NCBI GenBank assembly: GCA_963849885.1
Contig: CAWKIV010000021.1
Coordinates: forward strand, 1 to 64,000
DNA from: CADCTP01 sp963849885
GTDB taxonomy: Bacteria > Actinomycetota > Actinomycetes > Mycobacteriales > CADCTP01
Direction of reading: 5' to 3'
DNA length: 64,000 nucleotides
Shown here in pieces: positions 16,058 through 24,415 of this stretch. The position numbers and the translations under genes are program-made. The notes beneath the pieces are model-generated. The model saw nothing but the letters and a program-made list of their open reading frames with translations. It did not search any database and was not told the origin of the DNA. Each line of letters opens with the position of its first letter. The first letter of the stretch is position 1.

Positions 16058-18077
16058 GTGGCTCTCGCGCTCTACCGGAAATACCGTCCGGCCACCTTCG
16101 CCGAAGTGGTCGGTCAGGAGCACGTGACCGAGCCGCTCATGCAGGCGCTGTCGAGCGGCCGGATCAACCATGCCTATCTCTTCTCCGGGCCCCGCGGCTG
16201 CGGCAAGACCTCCAGCGCGCGCATCCTGGCCCGCTCGCTCAACTGCGAGACCCGGGGGCCGACGCCCGACCCGTGCGGCAAGTGCGACTCGTGCGTCGCG
16301 CTGGCGCCGGACGGGCCCGGCAGCCTCGACGTCATCGAGATCGACGCGGCCTCCCACGGCGGTGTGGACGACGCGCGTGACCTGCGGGAGCGGGCGTTCT
16401 TCGCGCCGGTGAGCTCCCGCTACAAGGTCTACATCGTCGACGAGGCCCACATGGTCAGCACCCAGGGCTTCAACGCGCTGCTCAAGCTGGTGGAGGAGCC
16501 GCCGGAGTTCCTGGTCTTCGTCTTCGCCACCACCGAGCCGGACAAGGTGCTGTCCACCATCCGGTCACGGACCCACCACTACCCGTTCCGGCTGATCCCG
16601 CCCGGCGTCATGCGCGGCCTGCTGTCCAGCATCTGCACGGCGGAGGGCATCGCGTACGAGCCGACCGTGCTCCCGCTCGTCGTCCGCGCCGGCGGGGGAT
16701 CGGCGCGGGATGCGCTGTCCGTGCTCGACCAGCTGATCGCGGGATCGGGGTCGGACGGCGTGAAGTACGCGACGGCGGTCGGCCTGCTCGGCGTCACCGA
16801 CGGTGCCCTGCTCGACGAGATCGTGGATGCGCTGGCGGCCGGCGACTCGGCGGCGGTGTACGAGACGGTGGACCGGGTGGTCGAGGCCGGGCACGACCCG
16901 CGCCGCTTCGCGGTCGACCTGCTGGAGCGGCTGCGCGACCTGGTGGTGCTCGACGCCGTCCCGGACGCGATCGGCAAGGGGCTGCTGGACTGCCCGCCGG
17001 ACCTGGTCGAGCGGATGACCGACCAGGCCGCCCGGCTGGGCACGGCGACGCTGTCCCGGCTGGCCGACATCGTGCACACCGGCCTGATCGAGATGCGCGG
17101 CACGACCTCGCCCCGGCTGCTGCTGGAGCTGGTGTCGGCCCGGATGCTGCTGCCGGCCGCGTCCACCGACGGTCCGGCGCTGCTGCAGCGGCTGGAGCGG
17201 ATGGAGCGCCGGCTCGCGGTGAGCAGCGCGCCGGTCGGCGAGGACGTGGGCGCGCCGCCCGAGCCGCCCGCCCGGCCCGCCCGGCCCGGGCGGGATCCGG
17301 CGAGCCGGCCCCGGGCGACCCGGACCCGGAAGGTGCCGGTGGGCGCCCCGACCGCGGGCCCGGCGGACGGCCCCCGCGCCGAGCGGGCCGGCGAGCGCGG
17401 CGCGTCCGGCGGCACGGACGGCCGGGACCGGCCGCCCGGCGGCGGCTCCGGAGCTGCCGCGCGAGGCGCCTCCGGAGAGGGCGTCCCGGCCGCGAGCGCC
17501 GCCGCCCGCCCGCCCGCCGCCCGCCGCGCGGGCCGGACGATCGGGTGCTGCGGCGGCCGACGGCGCCACGGCCGGCCCGTCCGGCGCAGGCGCGCCGCCG
17601 GCGGCGGCCACCACCCCGACGCCCGCGGTCGGCCCGGTGGACGCGACGGCGGTCCGCCGCGTCTGGCCGGAGGTGCTCGACGCCGCCAAGCGCCGCAGCC
17701 GGACGGCGCACGCCCTGCTGATGAATGCCTCCGTCCGGTCGGTCGATCAGGGGGTGCTGACTCTGGCGACCTCGACCCAGCCGCTGTATCGGCTGCTCAC
17801 CCAGGACGTCAACAGAGACGTCGTGCGGGCCGCACTCCGCGACGTGCTCGGGGTCGACTGGCGGATCCACGTCGCCGTCGACGGCGGCCCGGCGGTCGGC
17901 GGCGCGGAGTCCGGGCCGGCCGATCCGTCGCCGGAGGAGGATCCGCGCGATGACGAGCCCAGCCCACCGGCGGCCGCCGCGGGCGCGGCGCCGGCCCGCA
18001 CCGACCCGGAGGAGGCGGCGATCTCCCTGCTGGAGTCGACGCTGGGCGCCCGCCGGGTCCAGGACCGCGGGCCCTAG
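16058..18077 (+). CDS. dnaX: DNA polymerase III subunit gamma/tau, read in two frames
   Basis: The gene encodes the clamp-loader ATPase of the replisome. From the GTG at 16058, residues 1-380 in one frame carry the N-terminal ALYRKYRPATFAEVVGQEHV, Walker A GPRGCGKTS, the zinc site with C-x8-C-x2-C spacing, DEAHM and the SRTHHYPFR arginine-finger region. The tau C-terminal domain (RRVWPEVLDAAKRRSRTAHA onward) is in a different frame and ends at 18077. A net +1 (or -2) frame change must lie in the Pro/Ala-rich linker, most likely in the GCCC-repeat tract around 17500-17540. It may be a sequencing indel, a mutation or a programmed frameshift. Without the shift the first frame stays open to 17953 with an unnatural Arg/Gly-rich tail. 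Confidence 0.9.
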
Positions 18078-18084
18078 GCCCGGC

Positions 18085-18912
18085 TCAGGCCCGCGCCGGC
18101 GTCTCGGCCCGGGCGAAGAAGTCCAGCAGCAGCCGGTTGACCTCGTTCGGTCGCTCGAGCTGCATCCAGTGGCCGGCGTCCTCGACCCGGGCGTACCGCC
18201 ACGGCCCGGCCACCGCCGCCTCCGACCCGGCCATCTGCTCCTCGATGAGGAAGCGGTCGCCGCTGGACCAGATCCCGAGCGTCGGCACCGCGACCGGCGG
18301 CCAGTCCGGTGGCGGCGAGACCAGCGAGGCCGGCGGCAGCGAGTGCCGGTAGATGCCCAGCGCCGCGGTCAGCGCGCCGGGCTCGTCGAGCCGGGCCACC
18401 ACCTCGTCCGCCTCCGGGTGCCCCGACCAGTCCCGGAAGTTCGCGAAGTCGTCCGCGGACAGCCACTGCTCGGCCACGCCCTCGAACTGGAACAGCAGCA
18501 TGTACCAGGACTTCTCGCGCTGGGCCAGGCCGCCGCCGCCGAACGCCGCGGGATGCCCGACCGACAGCGCGGCCAGCGACCGCACCCGGTCCGGCACCAG
18601 CGACGCCAGCGCCCAGGCGATGCCCGCGCCCCAGTCGTGCCCGACGACGTGCGCCGCCGGTACGTCCAGCTGGTCCAGCACGCCGAGCAGGTCACCGATG
18701 TGCGCGCCCACGCCGTACGACCCGGGGCGGTCGGACGCGCCGAAGCCGCGCAGGTCCGGCGCGATGGTCCGGAAGCCGGCCGCGGTGAGCGCCGGCACCT
18801 GGTGCCGCCAGAGCCGGTGGGTGTCCGGGAAGCCGTGCAGCAGCAGCACCGCCGGCCCGGAGCCGCTGTCGGCCACCTCCAGCCCGACGCCGTCGACCTC
18901 GATCCGCATCAT
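18085..18912 (-). CDS. Alpha/beta hydrolase, epoxide hydrolase-like
   Basis: The 275-residue protein has the alpha/beta hydrolase fold. The oxyanion motif HGFPDTHRLW is near residue 25 and DLRGFGASDRP near 56. The nucleophile elbow GHDWGAGIAW uses Asp, the signature of epoxide hydrolases and dehalogenases rather than esterases. The catalytic His is in DAGHWMQLERP near the C-terminus. The likely reaction is opening of an epoxide to a diol, with unknown substrate. Start ATG-ATG at 18912/18909 is preceded by AGAGGA. Confidence 0.85.
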   Translation of the reverse strand: MMRIEVDGVGLEVADSGSGPAVLLLHGFPDTHRLWRHQVPALTAAGFRTIAPDLRGFGASDRPGSYGVGAHIGDLLGVLDQLDVPAAHVVGHDWGAGIAWALASLVPDRVRSLAALSVGHPAAFGGGGLAQREKSWYMLLFQFEGVAEQWLSADDFANFRDWSGHPEADEVVARLDEPGALTAALGIYRHSLPPASLVSPPPDWPPVAVPTLGIWSSGDRFLIEEQMAGSEAAVAGPWRYARVEDAGHWMQLERPNEVNRLLLDFFARAETPARA

Positions 18913-19127
18913 CCGTTCCTCTCCGCGCCGCGTACCACGGCGAGCAGCTCGGCCCGGGCGCGTAGTACGGCCGGCCCAGATAGCCAACCACGCGCTCGCG
19001 CAGCGCGGGATCGGCGAGCAGCTCTGCGGCAGCGCCTGCACCGCTCCGATCGCGTCAGCTCGGCGGCCCGGCCGACGAAACCGCGGCGGCGGGCGTCGTC
19101 CAGGACGGCGGAGAGGGTCGGGCCCAT
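18913..19127 (-). pseudogene. Remnant of an AAA/LuxR-type regulator
   Basis: Leftward from an ATG at 19127 the sequence encodes MGPTLSAVLDDARRRGFVGR, followed by AAEL. This is the typical N-terminus of large ATP-binding transcriptional regulators, just before the Walker A loop. Instead of Walker A it dissolves into Cys/Arg-rich sequence. Another frame then shows a short peptide with VVGYLGRPYYA next to the hydrolase start. I interpret this as the leftover of a deleted regulator gene. Confidence 0.45.
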
Positions 19128-19209
19128 CGCTCGTGCTCCTCGAGCAGGTGCGAGCCGATCGTAGCCGCGCCGTCCCGGACTTGTCGGACCGTACGGATAG
19201 GCTCGGCCC

Positions 19210-19551
19210 ATGCGACCCGGTGGCCAGCCCAACATGCAGCAGCTGATGAAGCAGGCGCAGAAGATGCAGCAGGATCTGCTCGCGGCGCAGGAGGAGCTGG
19301 CGGCCGCGGAGGTCACCGGCTCGGCCGGCGGCGGTCTGGTCACCGCGACCGTCACCGGCAGCGGCGAGCTGCGGTCGGTGACCATCGACCCGGGCGTGGT
19401 CGACCCGGAGGACGTGGAGACGCTGCAGGACCTCGTCGTCGCGGCGGTGCGCGACGCCAACCGGGCGGCCCAGGAGCTCGCCGGCCAGCGGATGGGCCCG
19501 CTCACCCAGGGCCTCGGCGGCATGGGCGGCCTGGGCCTGCCGGGGATGTAG
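19210..19551 (+). CDS. ybaB: YbaB/EbfC family nucleoid-associated protein
   Basis: The 113-residue protein has the YbaB core: MQQLMKQAQKMQQDLLAAQE (coiled N-terminal helix), SAGGGLVTATVTGSGELRSV (central sheet) and LQDLVVAAVRDANRAAQEL (C-terminal helix), then a Gly/Met-rich tail. YbaB proteins are dimeric DNA-binding proteins. In most bacteria the gene sits between dnaX and recR, as here; recR begins seven bases downstream, so an operon is likely. Confidence 0.92.
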   Translation: MRPGGQPNMQQLMKQAQKMQQDLLAAQEELAAAEVTGSAGGGLVTATVTGSGELRSVTIDPGVVDPEDVETLQDLVVAAVRDANRAAQELAGQRMGPLTQGLGGMGGLGLPGM

Positions 19552-19557
19552 GGCGGC

Positions 19558-20157
19558 GTGTACGAGGGGGCCGTCCAGGACCTGATCGACGAGCTCGGCC
19601 GGCTGCCCGGGGTCGGGCCGAAGAGCGCGCAGCGGATCGCGTTCCACCTGCTCGCCGCCGAGCCGGCCGACGTCGGCCGGCTGGTCGCGGCGCTGCAGCG
19701 GGTCAAGGACGAGGTCAAGTTCTGCAAGACCTGCGGCAATGTGGCCGAGGCCGAGGAGTGCCGCATCTGCAAGGACGCCCGCCGCGACCTCTCGGTGATC
19801 TGCGTGGTCGAGGAGCCCAAGGACGTCGTCGCGATCGAGCGGACCCGGGAGTTCCGCGGGCGCTACCACGTGCTCGGCGGGGCGATCAGCCCGATCGAGG
19901 GCATCGGGCCGGACGACCTGCGGGTGCGCGAGCTGCTGCGGCGGCTGCAGGACGGGGTGGTGACCGAGCTGATCCTGGCCACCGACCCCAACCTGGAGGG
20001 CGAGGCGACGGCGACCTACCTGGCCCGGCTGATCAAGCCGATGGGGCTGCGGGTCACCCGGCTGGCCAGCGGGCTGCCGGTCGGCGGCGACCTGGAGTAT
20101 GCGGACGAGGTGACCCTCGGCCGGGCGTTCTCCGGCCGCCGGCTGCTCGACGTCTGA
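19558..20157 (+). CDS. recR: Recombination protein RecR
   Basis: The 199-residue protein shows all RecR domains: the helix-hairpin-helix LPGVGPKSAQRIAFHLL (residues 14-30), a C4 zinc finger with CKTCGN and CRIC near residues 59-74, and the Toprim domain with VVEEPKDVVAIE near 84-95 and ATDPN near 144-148. RecR works with RecO and RecF to load RecA at gapped DNA. GTG at 19558 is the start, seven bases after ybaB. Confidence 0.95.
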   Translation: MYEGAVQDLIDELGRLPGVGPKSAQRIAFHLLAAEPADVGRLVAALQRVKDEVKFCKTCGNVAEAEECRICKDARRDLSVICVVEEPKDVVAIERTREFRGRYHVLGGAISPIEGIGPDDLRVRELLRRLQDGVVTELILATDPNLEGEATATYLARLIKPMGLRVTRLASGLPVGGDLEYADEVTLGRAFSGRRLLDV

Positions 20158-20327
20158 GCCTCACGCACCGCGACCGTCCGCCGGTCCCAGCTCCGGCCGT
20201 CGTCGGTCGACACCAGCAGCACCGGCGCGCCGAAGAGATCCGGCAGCGCCACCGTCGTAGACCGCACGCACCCGCTCGCTCACCGCCACCTCCTCCCCGA
20301 CGAGTCACGGCGGGCCGCCGCGGTTCC
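20158..20327 (-). other. Short intergenic region with a possible BNR fragment
   Basis: Leftward translation of about 20170-20267 gives LPDLFGAPVLLVSTDDGRSW, which resembles one Asp-box repeat of the neighbouring BNR gene. No start or stop fits a gene. It may be a decayed duplicate of part of that gene, or chance in GC-rich DNA. Confidence 0.25.
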
Positions 20328-21557
20328 TCAGGACGGGAGCTGCTCCACCTGCCAGGTCTGGCCGCCGTCGGACGAGAGGAGGATCCGCTGCGGCGCGGTG
20401 TCGTCCGGGCGGTTGACGATGCCGAGCAGCAGCCGCCCCGGGCCGGCCACCACGCGGTCGGGGCCGGCGGACACCCCGTCGAGCTGCACCGGCGGCAGGG
20501 CCTGGAGGGTGCCGTCCGGCCCGAGCCGCTGCAGCTGGCCGTCCTCGTCCTGGATCAGCAGCGCGCTCCCGGACAGGAGCACCCCCCGCGCCGACCGGGG
20601 CCGCTGCGCCGGGGTGATGCGCCGCCAGGCCGCCCCCGGCCGGGTCGGGTCGCCGACCCGCCACAGCTCGGAGAATTCGCTCACCACCTCCGGGTTGGCG
20701 TCCCGGCTGACCAGCAGGTACGCCCCGCGGCGGCCGTCGGAGACCAGCTGGGCGAACTCGGCGGCCCCCTGGCCGCCGCCGACCGGCAGCTCGCGCCAGG
20801 TCCGGCCGCGGTCCAGGCTGACCGCGCTGACCAGCCGGGTGCTCCTATCGCCGATCGCCCAGAGCACGCCGCCGGACTCCGCGAACGCGCGGATCCCGAC
20901 GTCCGAGTCGAGCAGCGGCGACCGGGCCAGCGGCCGGAGCCGGCCGGTCCGCGGCTCCAGCACGGTGACCTGGTTGAGGCAGGACTCGCACAGGGCGAGG
21001 TCCACGATGTCGCCCTGCAGCACGGCGGGCACCGGCGGTCCGGAGGACAGGCCCTGCACGGTGGCGGTCTTGCCGCCGTCCGGGCTGGTGATGACGTTGC
21101 CCACGGTGGGCTGGTCCACCACCGTGACCCGGTCGCCGGTGACGAAGAGCCGGGGCAGGCCCGCGGCGCCGGCCACCGAGCCGGTCTCCACCGGCGTCCC
21201 GGTCCAGCCGCCGCGGGTGAGCGCGCGCCGCAGCAGCCGGTAGCGGCACTGCCGGGTCTCCTCCGGTCCGAGGCATGACGCGACCAGCGCGTACGCCCAC
21301 TTGGTGCCGACCGCGGCGTCGGCGACGAACCGCAGCGGTGGCCCGAGGGCGAAGGTGGGGGCCGGCGTGGCCGGCGCCGGCACCTCCGGCTCCGGTCCGG
21401 CCCGGACGGCGAGCACTGTGGCGGCCACGCCGAGCAGCACCGTCCCGGCGATCCCGACCCACCGCCGCCGGGCCGTGCTGGTCAGCCGGCCCGGCCGCGG
21501 CGGCGGCGCGGCGTGCTGCCGATCGGCGCCGCCGCCGAGAATCTCCGGACCGGACAC
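20328..21557 (-). CDS. Membrane-anchored BNR-repeat (sialidase-like) protein
   Basis: The 409-residue protein has a short cytoplasmic N-terminus and one membrane helix at about residues 33-51 (VGIAGTVLLGVAATVLAV). The extracytoplasmic domain carries BNR/Asp-box repeats: SPDGGKTA near 160, SLDRGRTW near 247 and SSDGGQTW close to the end. A Cys-rich loop, CESCLNQ, lies in the middle. The repeats predict a beta-propeller, but nothing indicates an enzymatic active site. Start GTG 21557. Confidence 0.68.
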   Translation of the reverse strand: MSGPEILGGGADRQHAAPPPRPGRLTSTARRRWVGIAGTVLLGVAATVLAVRAGPEPEVPAPATPAPTFALGPPLRFVADAAVGTKWAYALVASCLGPEETRQCRYRLLRRALTRGGWTGTPVETGSVAGAAGLPRLFVTGDRVTVVDQPTVGNVITSPDGGKTATVQGLSSGPPVPAVLQGDIVDLALCESCLNQVTVLEPRTGRLRPLARSPLLDSDVGIRAFAESGGVLWAIGDRSTRLVSAVSLDRGRTWRELPVGGGQGAAEFAQLVSDGRRGAYLLVSRDANPEVVSEFSELWRVGDPTRPGAAWRRITPAQRPRSARGVLLSGSALLIQDEDGQLQRLGPDGTLQALPPVQLDGVSAGPDRVVAGPGRLLLGIVNRPDDTAPQRILLSSDGGQTWQVEQLPS

Positions 21558-21598
21558 GGCCCGAGCCTAGGGCCAGTCCGGACACCCCGGGCGAATCG

Positions 21599-23320
21599 TT
21601 ACCGCTCCCTGATCCGGCTGCTGCGGGCGAGTGCGGACAGCACGGCGTGCAGCGACGCGGTGACGATGTTCGCGTCCACCGCCACCCCCCACAGCACCCG
21701 GTCGCCGATCGCGACCTCGAGGTACGCGGCGGCCCGGGCGTCGCCGCCGGCGGACAGCGCGTGCTCGGCGTAGTCCAGCACCCGCACCTCGTGCCCGGCC
21801 GCGCCGAGCCCGGCCACGAACGCCGCGATCGGCCCGTTGCCCTCCCCGCGCACCACCGTCGGCTGCCCGTCGACGAGCACCTCGGCGGTCACGGTCACGA
21901 CGCCGTCCACAGTGGACGACTCGTGCCGCACCAGCCGCACCGGCCCGGGCGCCAGGTACTCGTCCGAGAAGACCCGCCACAGCTCCTCGGGGGTGACCTC
22001 GCCCCCGGCGGCGTCGGTGACCTGCTGCACCACCTGGGAGAACTCGATCTGCAGCCGGCGCGGCAGCTCCATCGCGTGCTCGGTCTTCATCAGGTACGCC
22101 ACGCCGCCCTTGCCGGACTGCGAGTTGACCCGGATGACCGCCTCGTACGACCGGCCGACGTCCTTCGGGTCGATCGGCAGGTAGGGCACGCCCCACGGGT
22201 GCTCGTCCACCGGCACCCCGGCCGCGGCCGCGTCCCGCTCCAGCGCGTCGAAGCCCTTCTTGATCGCGTCCTGGTGGGAGCCGGAGAAGGCGGTGTAGAC
22301 CAGGTCCCCGCCGTACGGGTGGCGCTCGTGCACCGGCAGCTGGTTGCAGTACTCCACCGTGCGGCGGATCTCGTCGATGTCGGAGAAGTCGATCATCGGG
22401 TCGACGCCCTGGCTGAACAGGTTGAGGCCCAGGCTGACCAGGTCGACGTTGCCGGTCCGCTCGCCGTTGCCGAAGAGCGTGCCCTCGATCCGGTCGGCGC
22501 CGGCCAGGACGCCCAGCTCGGCCGCCGCGACCGCGGTGCCGCGGTCGTTGTGCGGGTGCAGGGAGAGCACGACCGCGTCCCGGCGGGGCAGGTGCCGGGA
22601 CATCCACTCGATGGAGTCGGCGTAGACGTTCGGCGTGGCCATCTCCACGGTGGCCGGCAGGTTGATGATCGCCGGCCAGTCCGGCGTCGGCTGCCAGACG
22701 TCGATGACGGCCGAGCAGACCTCCAGCGCGTAGTCCAGCTCGGTCCCGGTGTACGACTCCGGCGAGTACTCGAAGCGGACCTCGGTGTCCCCCATGGACT
22801 CGGCCAGCTTGAGGCAGAGCCGCGCCGCGTCGGTGGCGATCGCGGTGATCCCGGCCTTGTCCAGGCCGAAGACCACCCGGCGCTGCAGCGTGGACGTCGA
22901 GTTGTAGAGGTGCACGATCGCCCGCGGCGCGCCGGCGATCGACTCGAAGGTCCGCTCGATCAGCGGCTCCCGGGCCTGGGTCAGCACCTGGATGGTGACG
23001 TCGTCCGGGATCAGGTCGTCCTCGATGATCTGCCGGACGAAGTCGAAGTCGGTCTGGCTGGCCGACGGGAAGCCGACCTCGATCTCCTTGTAGCCCATCC
23101 GCACCAGCAGCTCGAACATGCGCCGCTTGCGGGGCGGGGTCATCGGGTCGATCAGCGCCTGGTTGCCGTCGCGGAGGTCGACCGAGCACCACAGCGGCGC
23201 CGCCTCGGCGGTGCGGGTCGGCCAGGTCCGGTCGGCCAGGTCGACCGGGCGGAACGGGACGTAGCGGCCGTACGGCATGCCGGACGGCTGCTGGACGGGC
23301 GGCTGGTAGCGGAAGGACAT
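21599..23320 (-). CDS. leuA: 2-isopropylmalate synthase
   Basis: This is the first committed enzyme of leucine synthesis; it condenses acetyl-CoA with 2-oxoisovalerate in the cytoplasm. The 573-residue product is the long (LeuA2-type) actinobacterial form, with SVDLRDGNQALIDPM (residues 46-60), the metal-binding HPHNDRGTAVAAAE region and GTLFGNGERTGNVD. The C-terminal LeuA regulatory domain (after about residue 440) binds leucine for feedback inhibition. The ATG at 23320 gives the family start MSFRYQPP. Upstream lies a leucine leader peptide and alternative stems. Confidence 0.95.
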   Translation of the reverse strand: MSFRYQPPVQQPSGMPYGRYVPFRPVDLADRTWPTRTAEAAPLWCSVDLRDGNQALIDPMTPPRKRRMFELLVRMGYKEIEVGFPSASQTDFDFVRQIIEDDLIPDDVTIQVLTQAREPLIERTFESIAGAPRAIVHLYNSTSTLQRRVVFGLDKAGITAIATDAARLCLKLAESMGDTEVRFEYSPESYTGTELDYALEVCSAVIDVWQPTPDWPAIINLPATVEMATPNVYADSIEWMSRHLPRRDAVVLSLHPHNDRGTAVAAAELGVLAGADRIEGTLFGNGERTGNVDLVSLGLNLFSQGVDPMIDFSDIDEIRRTVEYCNQLPVHERHPYGGDLVYTAFSGSHQDAIKKGFDALERDAAAAGVPVDEHPWGVPYLPIDPKDVGRSYEAVIRVNSQSGKGGVAYLMKTEHAMELPRRLQIEFSQVVQQVTDAAGGEVTPEELWRVFSDEYLAPGPVRLVRHESSTVDGVVTVTAEVLVDGQPTVVRGEGNGPIAAFVAGLGAAGHEVRVLDYAEHALSAGGDARAAAYLEVAIGDRVLWGVAVDANIVTASLHAVLSALARSSRIRER

Positions 23321-23324
23321 GGCT

Positions 23325-23449
23325 CGAGGGCTCCCTCGTGGCTCCGGGATGGCGCAGCCGACGCGCACCGACACCCGCGGCGAGGGAGCCGGCCGCTAGA
23401 GGGCCTCGCCGCGGCAGAGAAGAAGCAGGCAGCGCCTGTCTCGGGCCAC
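23325..23449 (-). promoter_or_regulatory. leuA attenuator-like leader with mutually exclusive stems
   Basis: Two 10-bp perfect pairings compete. Segment 23405-23414 (inside the leader peptide, just after the Leu codons) pairs with 23375-23384. Segment 23381-23390 pairs with 23329-23338. They share 23381-23384. The second pairing covers GAGGGAG (23337-23331), the best candidate ribosome-binding site of leuA. A small alternative hairpin CGAGG-GAGC-CCTCG (23338-23325) also hides it. No T-run is seen, so control of translation initiation is as likely as transcription termination. The sense of regulation cannot be settled by eye. Confidence 0.65.
23396..23449 (-). CDS. leuL: leuA leader peptide with four consecutive leucine codons
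   Basis: A 17-codon frame begins at the GTG at 23449 and ends at TAG 23398-23396. It reads MARDRRCLLLLCRGEAL. Four consecutive Leu codons (CTG CTT CTT CTC, 23428-23417) are placed so that ribosome speed reports leucyl-tRNA charging, and a fifth Leu codon precedes the stop. Its position 76 bases upstream of leuA is that of a classical amino-acid attenuator peptide. Identified by inspection only. Confidence 0.78.
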   Translation of the reverse strand: MARDRRCLLLLCRGEAL

Positions 23450-23551
23450 GGACGGGAGCCTACCGGATCGGTCCACCGCCGGTCCGGACCGGCGGCGGAC
23501 CGACCCGTCACGGGTGGGCCAGGTAGCCGCGCCGACGCCCCCTCGACCCGG

Positions 23552-23746
23552 TCAGGACGCGCGGGTGACCGAGGTCGCCGGGTCGCCGTCGATGGCCTGC
23601 TTGACCTGCGGGACCAGCCCGTCCAGCAGGAACGGCAGGCTCAGCACCGTGATGAACGAGGAGGCCGAGCCCAGCTCCTCGCCGTCCTCGATGAAGACGT
23701 CGCGACCCTCCTTCTTCACCGCCAGCGCGGCGTAGAGGGGCTCGCC
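23552..23746 (-). pseudogene. C-terminal fragment of an iron-siderophore substrate-binding protein
   Basis: About 64 residues, GEPLYAALAVKKEGRDVFIE to SASSFITVLSLPFLLDGLVP and QVKQAIDGDP, match the C-terminal lobe of FepB/FhuD-like periplasmic-binding proteins. The lipoprotein signal and the N-terminal lobe are missing. At about 23746 it abuts, head to head, the truncated permease on the other strand. A deletion has probably removed the 5' parts of both divergent genes. Confidence 0.75.
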
Positions 23747-23756
23747 GGCGGCGGGC

Positions 23757-24415
23757 CGCTGCAGGTCGCGGTCGGCGCGCTGGTCGGCTGCGCGGCCACC
23801 GCGCTGGCCATCTACCTGCTCGCCTTCCGCCGCGGCGGCGTCCAGCTGGTCCGGCTGATCCTGATGGGCATCGGGGTGGCCGCGATGCTGGAGGCGTTCA
23901 ACTCGTTCCTCATCATCCGGGCCCGGCTGGAGGCGGCGCAGGCGGCGCAGCTGTGGCTGATCGGCAGCCTCTCCGGCCGCGGCTGGGAGCACGTCTGGCC
24001 GGTGGCGGCGGCGCTGGCGGTGCTGCTGCCGCTGGCCGTGCACCACGGCCGCCGGCTGACCATGCTGACCCTCGGCGACGAGACGGCCGCGCTGCACGGG
24101 GTGCCGGTGGAGCGCAGCCGGCTGGTCCTGCTCGGGGTGGGGGTGGCGCTGGCCGCCGTCGCCACCGCGGCCGCCGGGCCGGTCGCGTTCATCGCGCTGG
24201 CGGCGCCGCAGCTGGCGGTCCGGCTCACCCGCTCGTCCGGGTCGGGGCTGCTGCCGGCCGCGGCGATGGGCGCCCTGCTGCTCGTCGCGAGCGACTGGGT
24301 GGCCCAGCGCGCGCTGCCCGGCACCCCGCTGCCGGTCGGGGTCGCCACCGGCGCGGTCGGCGGCGCGTACCTGGTCTGGCTGCTGGCCAGTGAGTGGCGG
24401 CGGGTCCGCCTGTGA
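23757..24415 (+). pseudogene. N-terminally truncated FecCD siderophore permease
   Basis: About 219 residues remain of a normally ~340-residue iron-siderophore ABC permease. The remaining helices include LILMGIGVAAMLEAFNSFLI, the MLTLGDETAALHGVPVERSR coupling region and PVAFIALAAPQLAVRLTR. The first three or four membrane helices are absent and no start codon with a ribosome-binding site is visible near the break. The following ATPase gene overlaps its stop (GTGA), so it was the last permease of an operon. Confidence 0.78.

Noticed and set aside
21275..24415. Continuous 1046-codon plus-strand frame
   Set aside because: Antisense to leuA and the BNR gene. Only the last ~219 codons match a protein (FecCD permease); the rest is GC-driven open frame.
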